A stretch of DNA of 64,000 nucleotides, taken from positions 1 to 64,000 of IMG/VR virus record IMGVR_UViG_3300044712_000982. One strand, given 5' to 3'. Within the stretch, counting starts at the first letter, position 1. Every line of letters starts with the position of its first letter. Source of the stretch: a virus. The translations under genes were made by a program, and so were the position numbers. Of the stretch, positions 45,247 to 54,013 are shown one piece after another. Under the pieces are notes generated by a model, which saw only the letters and a program-made list of their open reading frames with translations, ran no database searches and was not told the origin of the DNA.

Positions 45247-46158
45247 GTGACCATGGCCGGCGAACACTCGGAAGACTGCGCAAACGCGACCGGCAAGATT
45301 TGCGTCTGCTCATGCCGAGGATCGATGCACGGCATGGCCCATACCGATGGACACAACGCTCACGTGTCCAGGCTCGCCGAAGTCACCATGCCAGACGACG
45401 GCAGCACGCCAGTGGAACGGGAAAAGCATCCAGTCATCGTCGCGCAGGTCGACAACGACGCCGACCACTTCATCCGCCATGAAGAGGACCAGTCCGAACG
45501 ACTCAATCTCAATGCGCTCAGCGACGACGAACTTATGGCCGAGTTCAACGCGGCGGCCGAACGGGGAGACGACGCGGCGGCACAGCGCATCTTCGATGAA
45601 ATGGGTTGGCGTGAACAGAACATGGACACGCCAACCGGCGACGCGGGCGGCGGCGAGGACGGATGGCTTTCCGGCGGCAGCGACCTCGGCCATTGGAATG
45701 ATCAGTCCGCGCCCGAGGACAGTCGCGTTGACGATCTGGTGGCTCGCGGTTGGGACTATCTGGAAGCCTACGCGGAAGTCCACGACCTAAATCCGGAACA
45801 GTTGCGCCGCGACGAGGCATCGTCTGCGGTTGAGCGCGGAGTTGGCGAAACGCTGGAACGATCGGTCCGGCGACAGTACGACGAGTAGGTCAACCTGCAA
45901 TACATTGCAGCCGAGACCGCCGTTCGGGGCCACATGCTCTCGCGTGAAGGTAAACGCGCCAACGTCGATCCGATAACGCTGTTCTCTGGCCCAACGGCTC
46001 GTGCCAGGAAGCACGCATCCGAAGACCTGCTCCGATGGTGGGCGGATAACGGAAGGATGACGTACGCCGAGTTTCGCGCCCAGATTCTTGGTCGGGAGTC
46101 CGACGTGGAGTCGGCCAAGAAAACGCGCATGCAGTCGAACGCGAAGGACTTCATCTGA
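45247..46158 (+). pseudogene. Head-region gene interrupted by an in-frame amber codon
   Basis: GTG 45247 (or ATG 45253) encodes 213 residues: Cys/His-rich start (CVCSCRGSMHGMAH), acidic centre, and ending VERGVGETLERSVRRQYDE, then TAG 45886-45888. The same frame continues VNLQYIAAETAVRGHMLSRE to TGA 46156, with SGPTARARKHASEDLLRWWA. QYDEW-V-LQY occurs unbroken in related phage proteins as I recall, so TGG to TAG is likely. The downstream part retains a TGATG overlap with the protease gene. Readthrough would yield about 303 aa. Confidence 0.65.
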
Positions 46159-48071
46159 TGGCCAAATCGAAGCAGCCGTCAGCTGACGCGACTGACATCA
46201 TGCACGCGCGTCGTCTCGGCGTTTTCGCGGGGCGTCGTGGCTTGGCGGTCACGAGTTGTCCATTTCGGGCGGACGGCGATGCGCGACAGAGGGCGTTGTC
46301 GCTGGCGTGGGTACGCGGATTCCTGTCGGTGCGTGGTGGCGAAAGTGTCTCGTATGAATCAGATGAGGCGGCCAACATCGGGGCCGTCGAAAAAAGCGAC
46401 GGAGCGGTTATGACTGATGTTGCCTACGCTTGGGCGCCTATCACTAAGACCGTCAAGCAGGACGACGGAACGCTGATGGTGTACGGGCCTGCCATTTCGA
46501 CTGACCTTGACAGCGATGGCCAGCGATTCAGCCAGGAATTTATCGATAAGGCTATGCCTGCGTGGCTAAGGGACGGGGCTAACGTCAGAGAACAGCACGA
46601 CCCGAAACGGGCCGTTGGAGTAGGTGTTGGCCTTACTCGCGGCGACGACGGGGCGCAGCTTCTTGCGGCGAAGGTCGTCGACTCCGAGGCAATCAAGAAG
46701 GTCGACCACAAGGTTCTTCGTGGATTCAGTGTCGGGGTCCGTGAGCCGCGCATTGTCATGGGGAAGGCTGACGCGCCCGGCGGGGAGATCGTGGGGGGCC
46801 GGGTAATCGAAGTGAGCCTCGTCGATAGACCAGCCAACGGTCGATGCCTATTCGAAATGGCCAAGGCCGACGGTTCCGGCGCACTTCAGCCCATCGATGA
46901 CCCGAAGGTGGTCGAGCACGACGACACCCCGGACGCAACCAAGTCCGATGTGCCGGACGTCGAGAAGCGTGACTTTCCCGCGAAAGAGCGCGAAGAGGCC
47001 GCCGAATCCGGCGAGGCAATGAAGGACGGCGCCTACCCGGTCAAGTCGAAGTCCGATCTCCGCAACGCCATTAAGGCGGTCGGTCGAGGCGGCGCCGACC
47101 ACGACGCGATCCGCCGGCACATCATCGCCCGCGCGAAGGCGCTCGGACTCACCGACATGATCCCCGACAACTGGGGGCCGGACGGCGCACTCAAGGGCTC
47201 CGAGAAGACGGAATCCGCGGACGGCATCCTCAAGGCTCTCGCCGATCTCGACCTCGCCAAGGTCGACGGGGAAGGTCCGCGTGACGAGTCGCAGGATCTC
47301 GCCGGGGCACGTGACGCGCTCGGGTGTCTCGCCGCGCTGATCCAGCACGAGGCGCAGTCGCTGGGCATGGGCCAGTTCGACGAGGCCATCGACATCCAGA
47401 TCCTGCTGCGCGCGGTCGATGCGCTGCGCTGGTTCGTCGAGCGAGAGCAGGCCGAAGCCGCAGGCACCGCGGCGGCAGCCGTTGCCATGCCAGCCGTGGT
47501 GGAGATGTCGGACGCACCGGACCTCACCAAGTCCGACGAGCCCGAGACGACGACCCCACCGGAGGAGCAGTCGCCCGCCGTGACCGACGAATCGGCCGAC
47601 GTAGCTACTCCAGAGACCCCCGCCGACCCGGCCCCACAGTCGGAACCGGCGGTCACGAAGACCGACGTACCGACCCTGACCAAGGCCGACGTCGCCGACC
47701 TGATCAAAACCGCAGTTGCGGAGGCCACGACTGCCGCCGAACAGCGCGAAAAGGACCTCATCGTGAAGGTCGACGCGCAGGCCGCAGCCCTGGCAAAGGC
47801 AACCGAGCGGATCGACGCCCAGTCGGCGGACCTCACCAAGGCGCTCAGCGAGTTGGAGGCGGTCAAGGCGCTGCCCGAGCCTGGCGGGCCGGTGCTCACG
47901 CGCACCGCCGTGCAGGACCAGGCGGCACGCTATTCGGATGCCGATCTGCTGAAGGCCGAGGCGGCGAAACTTTTGCAGAAGGCCGACGGAATGGCCGACC
48001 TCACCCTCCGCGAGGGTTACCGCGAGCTGGCAGAGAAGAAGCTCGCGCAGGCCGCCCAGATCGCCATCTGA
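46158..48071 (+). CDS. Prohead protease fused to scaffold, with N-terminal RMF-like domain
   Basis: 637 aa. Residues 10-60 (MHARRLGVFAGRRGLAVTSC then PFRADGDARQRALSLAWVRG) resemble ribosome modulation factor. Residues 85-235 are an HK97-type prohead protease (SDGQRFSQEFIDKAMP, REQHDPKRAVGVGVGLTRGD, GFSVGVREP, VIEVSLVDRPANGRC with the catalytic His and Ser regions). Residues 240-637 are acidic and helical, including a long coiled coil (about 520-600), as in scaffold domains cleaved during head maturation. Confidence 0.85.
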   Translation: MAKSKQPSADATDIMHARRLGVFAGRRGLAVTSCPFRADGDARQRALSLAWVRGFLSVRGGESVSYESDEAANIGAVEKSDGAVMTDVAYAWAPITKTVKQDDGTLMVYGPAISTDLDSDGQRFSQEFIDKAMPAWLRDGANVREQHDPKRAVGVGVGLTRGDDGAQLLAAKVVDSEAIKKVDHKVLRGFSVGVREPRIVMGKADAPGGEIVGGRVIEVSLVDRPANGRCLFEMAKADGSGALQPIDDPKVVEHDDTPDATKSDVPDVEKRDFPAKEREEAAESGEAMKDGAYPVKSKSDLRNAIKAVGRGGADHDAIRRHIIARAKALGLTDMIPDNWGPDGALKGSEKTESADGILKALADLDLAKVDGEGPRDESQDLAGARDALGCLAALIQHEAQSLGMGQFDEAIDIQILLRAVDALRWFVEREQAEAAGTAAAAVAMPAVVEMSDAPDLTKSDEPETTTPPEEQSPAVTDESADVATPETPADPAPQSEPAVTKTDVPTLTKADVADLIKTAVAEATTAAEQREKDLIVKVDAQAAALAKATERIDAQSADLTKALSELEAVKALPEPGGPVLTRTAVQDQAARYSDADLLKAEAAKLLQKADGMADLTLREGYRELAEKKLAQAAQIAI

Positions 48072-48090
48072 CCACATCAACCAATTCCGG

Positions 48091-48113
48091 AACCCCCCAG
48101 AGTGCGGGGGTTT
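48091..48113 (+). terminator. Intrinsic terminator between scaffold and major capsid genes
   Basis: AACCCCC (48091-48097) / GGGGGTT (48106-48112), loop of 8 nt, followed by TTC. It probably separates or tunes transcript levels of protease/scaffold and capsid. Confidence 0.7.
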
Positions 48114-48135
48114 CTGCATGTCTGGAGACAACATC

Positions 48136-49902
48136 ATGGCTCTGCCTCCCGTCGAAAACCTGTTCGGCGGCGCACCGGATGCGCCGCGGCTGTCCCCCGC
48201 CGAGGTCGCGACCCGCTTCGACGAATTCCTCAGCAAGGTCGATTCCGCGCCGCAGCGGACGATCACCCGCGAGGAGGCGGCGGCGCTCGGATCCGGATCG
48301 TCGGTCAGCTTCGACGCGCCCGAGACGCCGTACGCGTCCCTGACGAAGGCGCTCGCTGCGCCCTCGATCGTCAAGTCGATGTCGGCCGAGTCGCTGGCCA
48401 GTGTCACGGCGACGCTGGAGCAGCTCAAGGCGCAGGTCCCGGATCTGGCGAAGGACATCAGTCTCACGTCGCCGGTGTCGACGGGTCTGGTCGCGTTCGA
48501 CCTTGAGGCCCCGGCGAAGATGCTTACGCCCCGGCCGACGCCGCTGCGGAACCGGGTGATCCGGCGCAAGGGTGTCGGCACGTCGCACCGATTCAAGAAG
48601 ATCACCGGGTTCACGGGTACCGGCACTGGTGGTGTCGGCGTGCTCCGTCCGGGCATCGCATCGACGACCCAGACCAACTTCGCCGTATCCGGCTCCTCGA
48701 ACGCCCTGTACTACAACCGTGGGCCGAAGATCTCCTACGCCGGTGAAGACGTCGTCGTCCCCTACATCCAGTTCGGCGTATCCGACGAGGTGACGTGGGC
48801 CGCGCAGTACTCCGGCCAGGGCTACCAGGACATTCGGCAGCTCTCCCGCACGTCGCTGCTCTACAGCTCGATGCTGATGGAGGAGCGCGTTCTGCTCTAC
48901 GGCCGCGGCACCGCCTCCGGGTTCGCGGGCGTCCTCGCCGCGCCGACCGGTGTTGCTGTCACCGCGCGGACCGCAGCGAGCAACGAGACCGCCCTCACCT
49001 CGGGCACCTACATCTATGTGCGGGTGTGCGCGGAGATGGGCGACTTCGGACTGTCGCAGGCGTCGGCGGTCGCCTACAACGCGAGCCCGACCACCACGGG
49101 CCAGGTCGTTGACGTCACGTACACCCTGCCGGCCGGTGCGACCGGCGCGCGGGTGTTCGTCACCTCCAACACCTCCGCCTCCGACCCGGGCGATGCGTCG
49201 AAGTACCTGTACGCCACACGGTCCGGGTACAACACCACGGCGATCCACGGGACCCTGCCTACCTCCGCGAGCCCGGCCGTCACCGCATGGACCGACGCCC
49301 GCGGCGTGGCCATCAACCTCACCAGCGCCGACGGAGGCAGCGCCGACGCCAACGAGTACGACGGACTGTGGGCCTACTGCTCCGGCACCTCGGCCGGCTA
49401 CACCAACACGCTCAACACGACCCTGTCGACCACATCACCCGGGTCCGAGTGGCAGACCGGCTTCGCATCGATGTACGACAGCGTGAAGGCCGACCCGGAC
49501 CGGATCATGATGTCCGGGCAGGACCGCAAGCAGCTCTCCGAGGCGATGCGGTCGGGCGGCTCCAACTCGGCGTACCGGCTGACCGTCCGGCAGGACGAAC
49601 TGACCGGCGTCAGTCTCGGTGACGTCGTGACGACCATCTACAACGAGGTCACCGGCAAGGCCGTGGACATCGAGGTGCATCCGTGGCTGCCGCAGGGCAA
49701 CAGCCTGATCGTGTCGGACACGCTGCCGATGCCCGACTCGCAGGTTTCTGAGGTCTTCGCCGTGTGGAACGTGCAGGACCTCATGGGCGTGGACTGGCCG
49801 GTGAACCAGTTCGCGTACGAGTCGTCGTCCTACTGGTACGGTACCGCGATCTGTTACGCCCCCGGATGGCTCGGCTCCATTTCCGGCATCAAGAAGTCCT
49901 GA
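48136..49902 (+). CDS. Major capsid protein (HK97 fold) with inserted domain
   Basis: 588 aa from ATG 48136, chosen because TGGAG lies 9 nt upstream; ATG 48118 has no ribosome-binding site. The N-terminal 110 residues form the delta/scaffold arm. HK97-type P and A domains follow: NRVIRRKGVGTSHRFKKITG, SYAGEDVVVPYIQFGVSDEV and QLSRTSLLYSSMLMEERVLL. Residues 275-400 are a Thr/Ser/Gly-rich beta insertion (TYIYVRVCAEMGDFGLSQAS ...). The end with FAVWNVQDLMGVDWPVNQFA is the A domain. Confidence 0.93.
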   Translation: MALPPVENLFGGAPDAPRLSPAEVATRFDEFLSKVDSAPQRTITREEAAALGSGSSVSFDAPETPYASLTKALAAPSIVKSMSAESLASVTATLEQLKAQVPDLAKDISLTSPVSTGLVAFDLEAPAKMLTPRPTPLRNRVIRRKGVGTSHRFKKITGFTGTGTGGVGVLRPGIASTTQTNFAVSGSSNALYYNRGPKISYAGEDVVVPYIQFGVSDEVTWAAQYSGQGYQDIRQLSRTSLLYSSMLMEERVLLYGRGTASGFAGVLAAPTGVAVTARTAASNETALTSGTYIYVRVCAEMGDFGLSQASAVAYNASPTTTGQVVDVTYTLPAGATGARVFVTSNTSASDPGDASKYLYATRSGYNTTAIHGTLPTSASPAVTAWTDARGVAINLTSADGGSADANEYDGLWAYCSGTSAGYTNTLNTTLSTTSPGSEWQTGFASMYDSVKADPDRIMMSGQDRKQLSEAMRSGGSNSAYRLTVRQDELTGVSLGDVVTTIYNEVTGKAVDIEVHPWLPQGNSLIVSDTLPMPDSQVSEVFAVWNVQDLMGVDWPVNQFAYESSSYWYGTAICYAPGWLGSISGIKKS

Positions 49903-49917
49903 CGTCCGTCAATGTGT

Positions 49918-49941
49918 TGGGGGTGGCTTCGGCTGCCCCCA
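49918..49941 (+). terminator. UUCG-capped hairpin after the capsid gene
   Basis: TGGGGGTGGC-TTCG-GCTGCCCCCA, 10 bp with two G-U pairs. No T tract follows, so it may stabilise the capsid mRNA 3' end rather than terminate. Confidence 0.6.
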
Positions 49942-49960
49942 GTACGCCGAAAGGGGCTCT

Positions 49961-50224
49961 ATGGCAACGCGCATGTGCATGCCCGACAACGCCTGCCGTG
50001 GAATATCCGTCGAGGGCGCACAAACGGGCGGCACCACCCACTACAGCGGCCACATCGTTGACGTCGACAATCCGCGCCACGTCCGGGCGCTGCGATCCAT
50101 GGGTGCGTTCGTGGCGTCCGCTACCGGCGCCCGCGCAACCGGCGGATACGCCTGCCTCAACTGCGGATTCCAGTCGTATTTCAAAGCGTGTTCCCGCTGC
50201 GGCGGCGAATGCGTCCCGGCCTGA
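49961..50224 (+). CDS. 87-aa zinc-ribbon head protein
   Basis: Preceded by AAAGGGG. It begins MATRMCMPDNACRGISVEGA; the C-terminal GGYACLNCGFQSYFKACSRC is a four-Cys ribbon. The central VDVDNPRHVRALRSMGAFV resembles the conserved motif of small capsid-adjacent proteins in actinophages. Role unknown. Confidence 0.65.
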   Translation: MATRMCMPDNACRGISVEGAQTGGTTHYSGHIVDVDNPRHVRALRSMGAFVASATGARATGGYACLNCGFQSYFKACSRCGGECVPA

Positions 50225-50238
50225 TTTGAGGGGGTGCC

Positions 50239-51120
50239 GTGCTCACATCACCATACGTGTCGGTCAAAGAGTTCCGCGCGGCGCCGACATTCCTCGATTC
50301 GGAGAATCTGCGGACCGGACAGTCCCCGGACTATCAGGACGCCGAACTGCTCAACGTGTTGCTGCGAGCCTCGGCGTGGGCCGACAATTTCGTCTCGGCC
50401 GGCGGGTTCGCAGCGCATACCCGCACAGACCAGCTTCGTGCCCGGTCGGACAGGTACGGGCGGCTACGACTCAACCCCGACCACATTCCCGTCGCCGCCG
50501 TCTCGTCGATCGCGTACGGCGCGACAATGAGCAACCTGACGACTCTCACCAGCCCGACTGTGTGGATCGAGGACGAGCGACAGGTTGTTGCCGAACTGGC
50601 CGGGGTTTCAGCGTGGTCGGGTGCGCTGCAATTCGGCGCACCAATGTCCAGTGACCTATTTGTCCGCTGGACATACACAGCCGGATATGTGACAACGAAT
50701 CTCGCGGCATCAACATCGGCTGGCGCAACGTCGATCACCGTCGCCGACGCGACTGGTATCACCGTCGACACGGTACTGCGACTGTGGAACCCGGGCAAAG
50801 AGGAAGCGGTCACCGTCGACGCGGCGTATGTCGCCGGGTCAACGACGGTCCCGCTCACTGCCGCAACGACGTACGCCCATGCCGTCACGGCAGGCGCGGG
50901 CGGCGTCATCGGGGTTTCCGCGCTGCCCGCCGACGTCCACCAGGCCATCATCAACTACGCGGTGGCGCTGCTCATGCGGCCCGATACAACCGCCGAAGAC
51001 CAATTTCCGTCAACCACGGTCACATCGACGACCCGCCGTGACGACCCGCGGCGTGACGACGCGGCCGGGCTGGTTACTGAGGCGAAACGGATCCTCCGCT
51101 CGTACCGTAAGGCCCGCTAG
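50239..51120 (+). CDS. Head-tail adaptor
   Basis: 293 aa, GTG start. The helical ends (YVSVKEFRAAPTFLDSENLR, then DVHQAIINYAVALLMRPDTT and AKRILRSYRKAR) match gp6/gp15-type connector proteins that bind below the portal. A beta domain is inserted between residues 150 and 225 (SITVADATGITVDTVLRLWN). Position after capsid supports the call. Confidence 0.7.
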   Translation: MLTSPYVSVKEFRAAPTFLDSENLRTGQSPDYQDAELLNVLLRASAWADNFVSAGGFAAHTRTDQLRARSDRYGRLRLNPDHIPVAAVSSIAYGATMSNLTTLTSPTVWIEDERQVVAELAGVSAWSGALQFGAPMSSDLFVRWTYTAGYVTTNLAASTSAGATSITVADATGITVDTVLRLWNPGKEEAVTVDAAYVAGSTTVPLTAATTYAHAVTAGAGGVIGVSALPADVHQAIINYAVALLMRPDTTAEDQFPSTTVTSTTRRDDPRRDDAAGLVTEAKRILRSYRKAR

Positions 51121-51650
51121 TGACAGCAGCATCGGTCCTCAACCAACTGTGCGTCTACTTCGGTGGCGCCTACGACGACGACAGCCGCTCGTACCGTTCG
51201 CCGCAGGTCGACGGGCTCGGCGCGGTACGGCGCGCATTCTCGAAACGCGTCGACCACGTCGACTACGTACTCGACGACATTGCCGACAGTGGCGCGCTCA
51301 TGGTGGTGCAACTATCGCACGGCGATGAGCGTCGGGTCGCGTTCGGTGGTGCCACATCCGGTGTGAAGCGGCGCCATTTTCAGGCTGACCTTCACGTCTT
51401 TGTCCGATCAACTGCCGCTTTCGCGGAGGACGCGCACGATTTCACGCTCGGGCTCCTCGACGGAATCATCGAGCGCGTGCATGCGGATCGGACATGCGGC
51501 TCTGGCGGGTTCGAAAACGGCGGGTTTCAGGTCGGCGAGGGCGACGCCCCCACGTTTGAGTGGGATTTGACGCCGGCCGAGACGGCTGCGGAGTTGACGA
51601 AACTGTACCTGCACATTGTCACTGACGTACTCGAATACGTGCAGGCTTAA
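51120..51650 (+). CDS. Tail terminator protein
   Basis: 176 aa, GTG start overlapping TAG of the adaptor gene. It starts MTAASVLNQLCVYFGGAYDD, with ALMVVQLSHGDERRVAFGG and RRHFQADLHVFVRSTAAFAE, an alpha/beta fold like phage tail-terminator (gpU-like) proteins. Position between adaptor and tail tube gene agrees. Confidence 0.65.
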   Translation: MTAASVLNQLCVYFGGAYDDDSRSYRSPQVDGLGAVRRAFSKRVDHVDYVLDDIADSGALMVVQLSHGDERRVAFGGATSGVKRRHFQADLHVFVRSTAAFAEDAHDFTLGLLDGIIERVHADRTCGSGGFENGGFQVGEGDAPTFEWDLTPAETAAELTKLYLHIVTDVLEYVQA

Positions 51651-51667
51651 ATCCTCGGGGAGAATCC

Positions 51668-51922
51668 ATGTCGCGCGCCAAACGTGCGCCGGTCGATGCT
51701 GCGCCACTGGCCGAGATTGCCGAAATGTCTGACCGTTTCGAGGGCGTTCCGCGCTGGAAATACGTCGGTACAGAGCGGCGGATCTATACGAATGTGCCGG
51801 TCACGGTCGACCAGGGTGATGTGATGCCGCATGCAGAGATCCCCGCCGAGGATGGCTGCTGGGAATCTGCCACCGGCGACTACAACCGACTGCCCGACAA
51901 CTACACGATTCCGGGGGTGTGA
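51668..51922 (+). CDS. 84-aa hypothetical tail-region protein
   Basis: It starts MSRAKRAPVDAAPLAEIAEM; FEGVPRWKYVGTERRIYTNV then VTVDQGDVMPHAEIPAEDG is a compact beta domain. Similar small genes lie beside the tail tube gene in many actinophages; no function is known. Confidence 0.6.
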   Translation: MSRAKRAPVDAAPLAEIAEMSDRFEGVPRWKYVGTERRIYTNVPVTVDQGDVMPHAEIPAEDGCWESATGDYNRLPDNYTIPGV

Positions 51923-52947
51923 CCGTGCCGAACCCGACCACGTTCAGCAGCCAGAAGCAATTCATTGGCGTCGCGAAGGAAACGACACAGGGCACGGCCA
52001 TACAGCCAACCCACACGATGCTTGTCGAAAAGTTTGAGCCCGAGGATCAGATCACGTGGCTCGATGACACGTCGTTGCGTGGGTCGATGCCGGAACTGTA
52101 CGGGCGTGTCCTCGGACCACAGAAGGTCGAATGGTCGCTGTCTGGAAACTGGTATCCGGACACCTTCGGTTTCCTCGCGAACAACATTCTCGGGGATATC
52201 GCCACGACCGGGGCTTCGGCGCCGTATGCGCACGCCATGTCGACGCTCAACACTGGTACGTCGCAGCCCGGATCGTTGACGATCACCGACTATCAGGGCA
52301 CCCCGGCAACATACCCGGCCCGCACCTACGCCGGCTGCTGCCTGTCGGAGTTGACGATCAAGGGCAACGCAGAGTCGTCGCTGATTCAGGTTGAGGCGAA
52401 GGGTATCGGCTGGGGGCCGTCTGCGATTGCTGGTGCGACGCCGACGTCGTCTCCGTCGACGGAGGTGGCGTTTGCGGCGTGGCGAACGGCGCTTGGTATT
52501 GCCGGTGCCGCGTCGGGTGGGACGCAGGTCAAGACGGTGGGTGAGTGGGAGGTGGCGATCAAGCGGGATTTGCAGCCGATTTACACGGCGCAGAATTCGT
52601 CGTCGCCGTACTGGATTCACCGCGGCAAAATCGGCGTTTCGGGCAAGCTCAAGTTTGTGGTTGCGGCGGATGAGACTCCGTTGACGTACATGTTGAACAA
52701 CACGCAGCCACGTGTCGAGTTGACGTTCAACAATGCGCTCGCGTCGTCGGCTTCCGGCTACCGCGCCATGACGATGAACATGACGAATGCCGCGTTCAAG
52801 ACGTCGAAGATCGACCGCGGTTCGTCGGCGGTCGGCTACGAGACCGAGTTCGACGCGATCGCGAACACGACCGACGCTGGCGCGTCGGCGGGATACTCCC
52901 CCATCAAAATCACACTCAACAACGCCATCGCCGCATCAACCTACTAG
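51919..52947 (+). CDS. Major tail tube protein
   Basis: 342 aa, GTG start (GTGA overlap). PTTFSSQKQFIGVAKETTQG, GRVLGPQKVEWSLSGNWYPD, LSELTIKGNAESSLIQVEAK and FDAIANTTDAGASAGYSPIK are characteristic of actinophage tail tube proteins, beta-sandwich subunits stacking into the tail. It ends in TAG 22 nt before the chaperone gene. Confidence 0.85.
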   Translation: MTVPNPTTFSSQKQFIGVAKETTQGTAIQPTHTMLVEKFEPEDQITWLDDTSLRGSMPELYGRVLGPQKVEWSLSGNWYPDTFGFLANNILGDIATTGASAPYAHAMSTLNTGTSQPGSLTITDYQGTPATYPARTYAGCCLSELTIKGNAESSLIQVEAKGIGWGPSAIAGATPTSSPSTEVAFAAWRTALGIAGAASGGTQVKTVGEWEVAIKRDLQPIYTAQNSSSPYWIHRGKIGVSGKLKFVVAADETPLTYMLNNTQPRVELTFNNALASSASGYRAMTMNMTNAAFKTSKIDRGSSAVGYETEFDAIANTTDAGASAGYSPIKITLNNAIAASTY

Positions 52948-52968
52948 TCGCACAGCACGGAGCAGCCA

Positions 52969-53346
52969 ATGAGCACTGAAGGCACCATCGTCCGCCGCAT
53001 CGACCTGCCGTCGGGTGGGTGGGTCGAGTTCCGCGACCCCAGCTCGATCCGCGCGAAGCACAAGCGGAAGGTCATGCGTGGTATCGACAACCCGGAGAAG
53101 CAGGCGGCGGCGGCTCTCGATCTGACTGAGGGTATCGCAGCGATGTTCATCGAACGCTGGGACATTCCGGAACTGCCGAATCTGCCGCTGCCGATCGACG
53201 ACCTGAACGTGTTCGATCTGCTCACCGTGGCCGACTACGACGCGATCGTCGACGCGGCACGTCCGGCAATCGTCCTGTTCTTCCCGACGTCCACGCCCGA
53301 CGATGCGGGAACACCGGGGACCCCTACGCTGCCCGCCAGCGGCTGA
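52969..53346 (+). CDS. Tail assembly chaperone, short form
   Basis: 125 aa. It starts MSTEGTIVRRIDLPSGGWVE; an acidic, helical gpG-type protein. The conserved LLTVADYDAIVDAARPAIVL precedes the frameshift site. Together with the frameshifted longer form it coats the tape measure during tail assembly. Confidence 0.85.
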   Translation: MSTEGTIVRRIDLPSGGWVEFRDPSSIRAKHKRKVMRGIDNPEKQAAAALDLTEGIAAMFIERWDIPELPNLPLPIDDLNVFDLLTVADYDAIVDAARPAIVLFFPTSTPDDAGTPGTPTLPASG

Positions 53347-53570
53347 GGGCACAGCTCACTGGCGGGGATGTTCGTTTGCCGGTCTCCGGTGAGGAGCGGT
53401 GGATGGATGAGGCGGCCTACTATCACGGGTTCGCGAAAGAATACGGCTGGACCCCGGATCAGGTCGATAATGCCCCGGCGCTGCTGGTTGACCGGATGAT
53501 GATTGTCGCCCATACGTGCCACGAGATTGAGGCCGAGCGAAACAAGCCGTCACTCATTCAGGGGCGCTAA
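52969..53570 (+). CDS. Tail assembly chaperone, -1 frameshift product
   Basis: A -1 slip at CCG-GGG-ACC (53314-53322) joins the short form to the frame DPYAARQRLRAQLTGGDVRL then PVSGEERWMDEAAYYHGFAK, ending at TAA 53570, for about 200 aa. On slipping, the P-site GGG can re-pair perfectly with GGG. The G/GT type frameshift is conserved in nearly all long-tailed phages. The exact slip codon is inferred from the G run. Confidence 0.75.
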
Positions 53571-54001
53571 TGGGTTCGGTGAAGAACCTCCGCGAAGTGA
53601 ACGCGGGGCTCAACAAGCTGCGCCGCAAGGGCGACCGGGCGGCCCGCAAGTCCGGGAAGAACATTGCCGGCGATGTGCAGCTCGTCGCGCGGGCGCTGTT
53701 GACGTCGCGGTCGCATCCGCGGGGCACGAAAACGCCGTCACCGCCGTGGACGCCACCAGCGATGATTTCCGGGGATTTGGCGCGGTCGGTGTTGGTGGTT
53801 GGCCCGACCGGTGGCGCTGAGGGCTATGTGCATCACAAGGTCGGGCCGACTGGCGTGCAGGGCCGCATCCAAGAGTTGGGTGGCGTGACCGGCGCCGGAT
53901 ATCGCACGAAACTGCCGCCCCGGCCCTATTTGCTGCCGGCGTGGCGTCAGGTCAAGCAGTGGGTTCCGCGGATCGTCGAGGACGCCTGGCGGTCGAGTTG
54001 A
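53570..54001 (+). CDS. HK97-gp10-like minor protein
   Basis: 143 aa, TAATG overlap. The N-terminal helix (VKNLREVNAGLNKLRRKGDR) is followed by a beta domain (DLARSVLVVGPTGGAEGYVH, RPYLLPAWRQVKQWVP), typical of gp10-like head-tail proteins. These usually precede the tail terminator; here the gene lies between chaperone and tape measure, an unusual place. Confidence 0.65.
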   Translation: MGSVKNLREVNAGLNKLRRKGDRAARKSGKNIAGDVQLVARALLTSRSHPRGTKTPSPPWTPPAMISGDLARSVLVVGPTGGAEGYVHHKVGPTGVQGRIQELGGVTGAGYRTKLPPRPYLLPAWRQVKQWVPRIVEDAWRSS

Positions 54002-54013
54002 TGGGGGTGCGTC

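Noticed and set aside
33783-45888. Amber recoding (TAG as sense codon) throughout the phage
   Set aside because: TAG is the natural stop of many intact genes, often overlapping the next start, and no suppressor tRNA gene is seen.
46848-48677. 609-codon leftward open frame opposite the protease and capsid genes
   Set aside because: It is antisense to well-recognised protease/scaffold and capsid coding sequence and lacks its own ribosome-binding site or family features.
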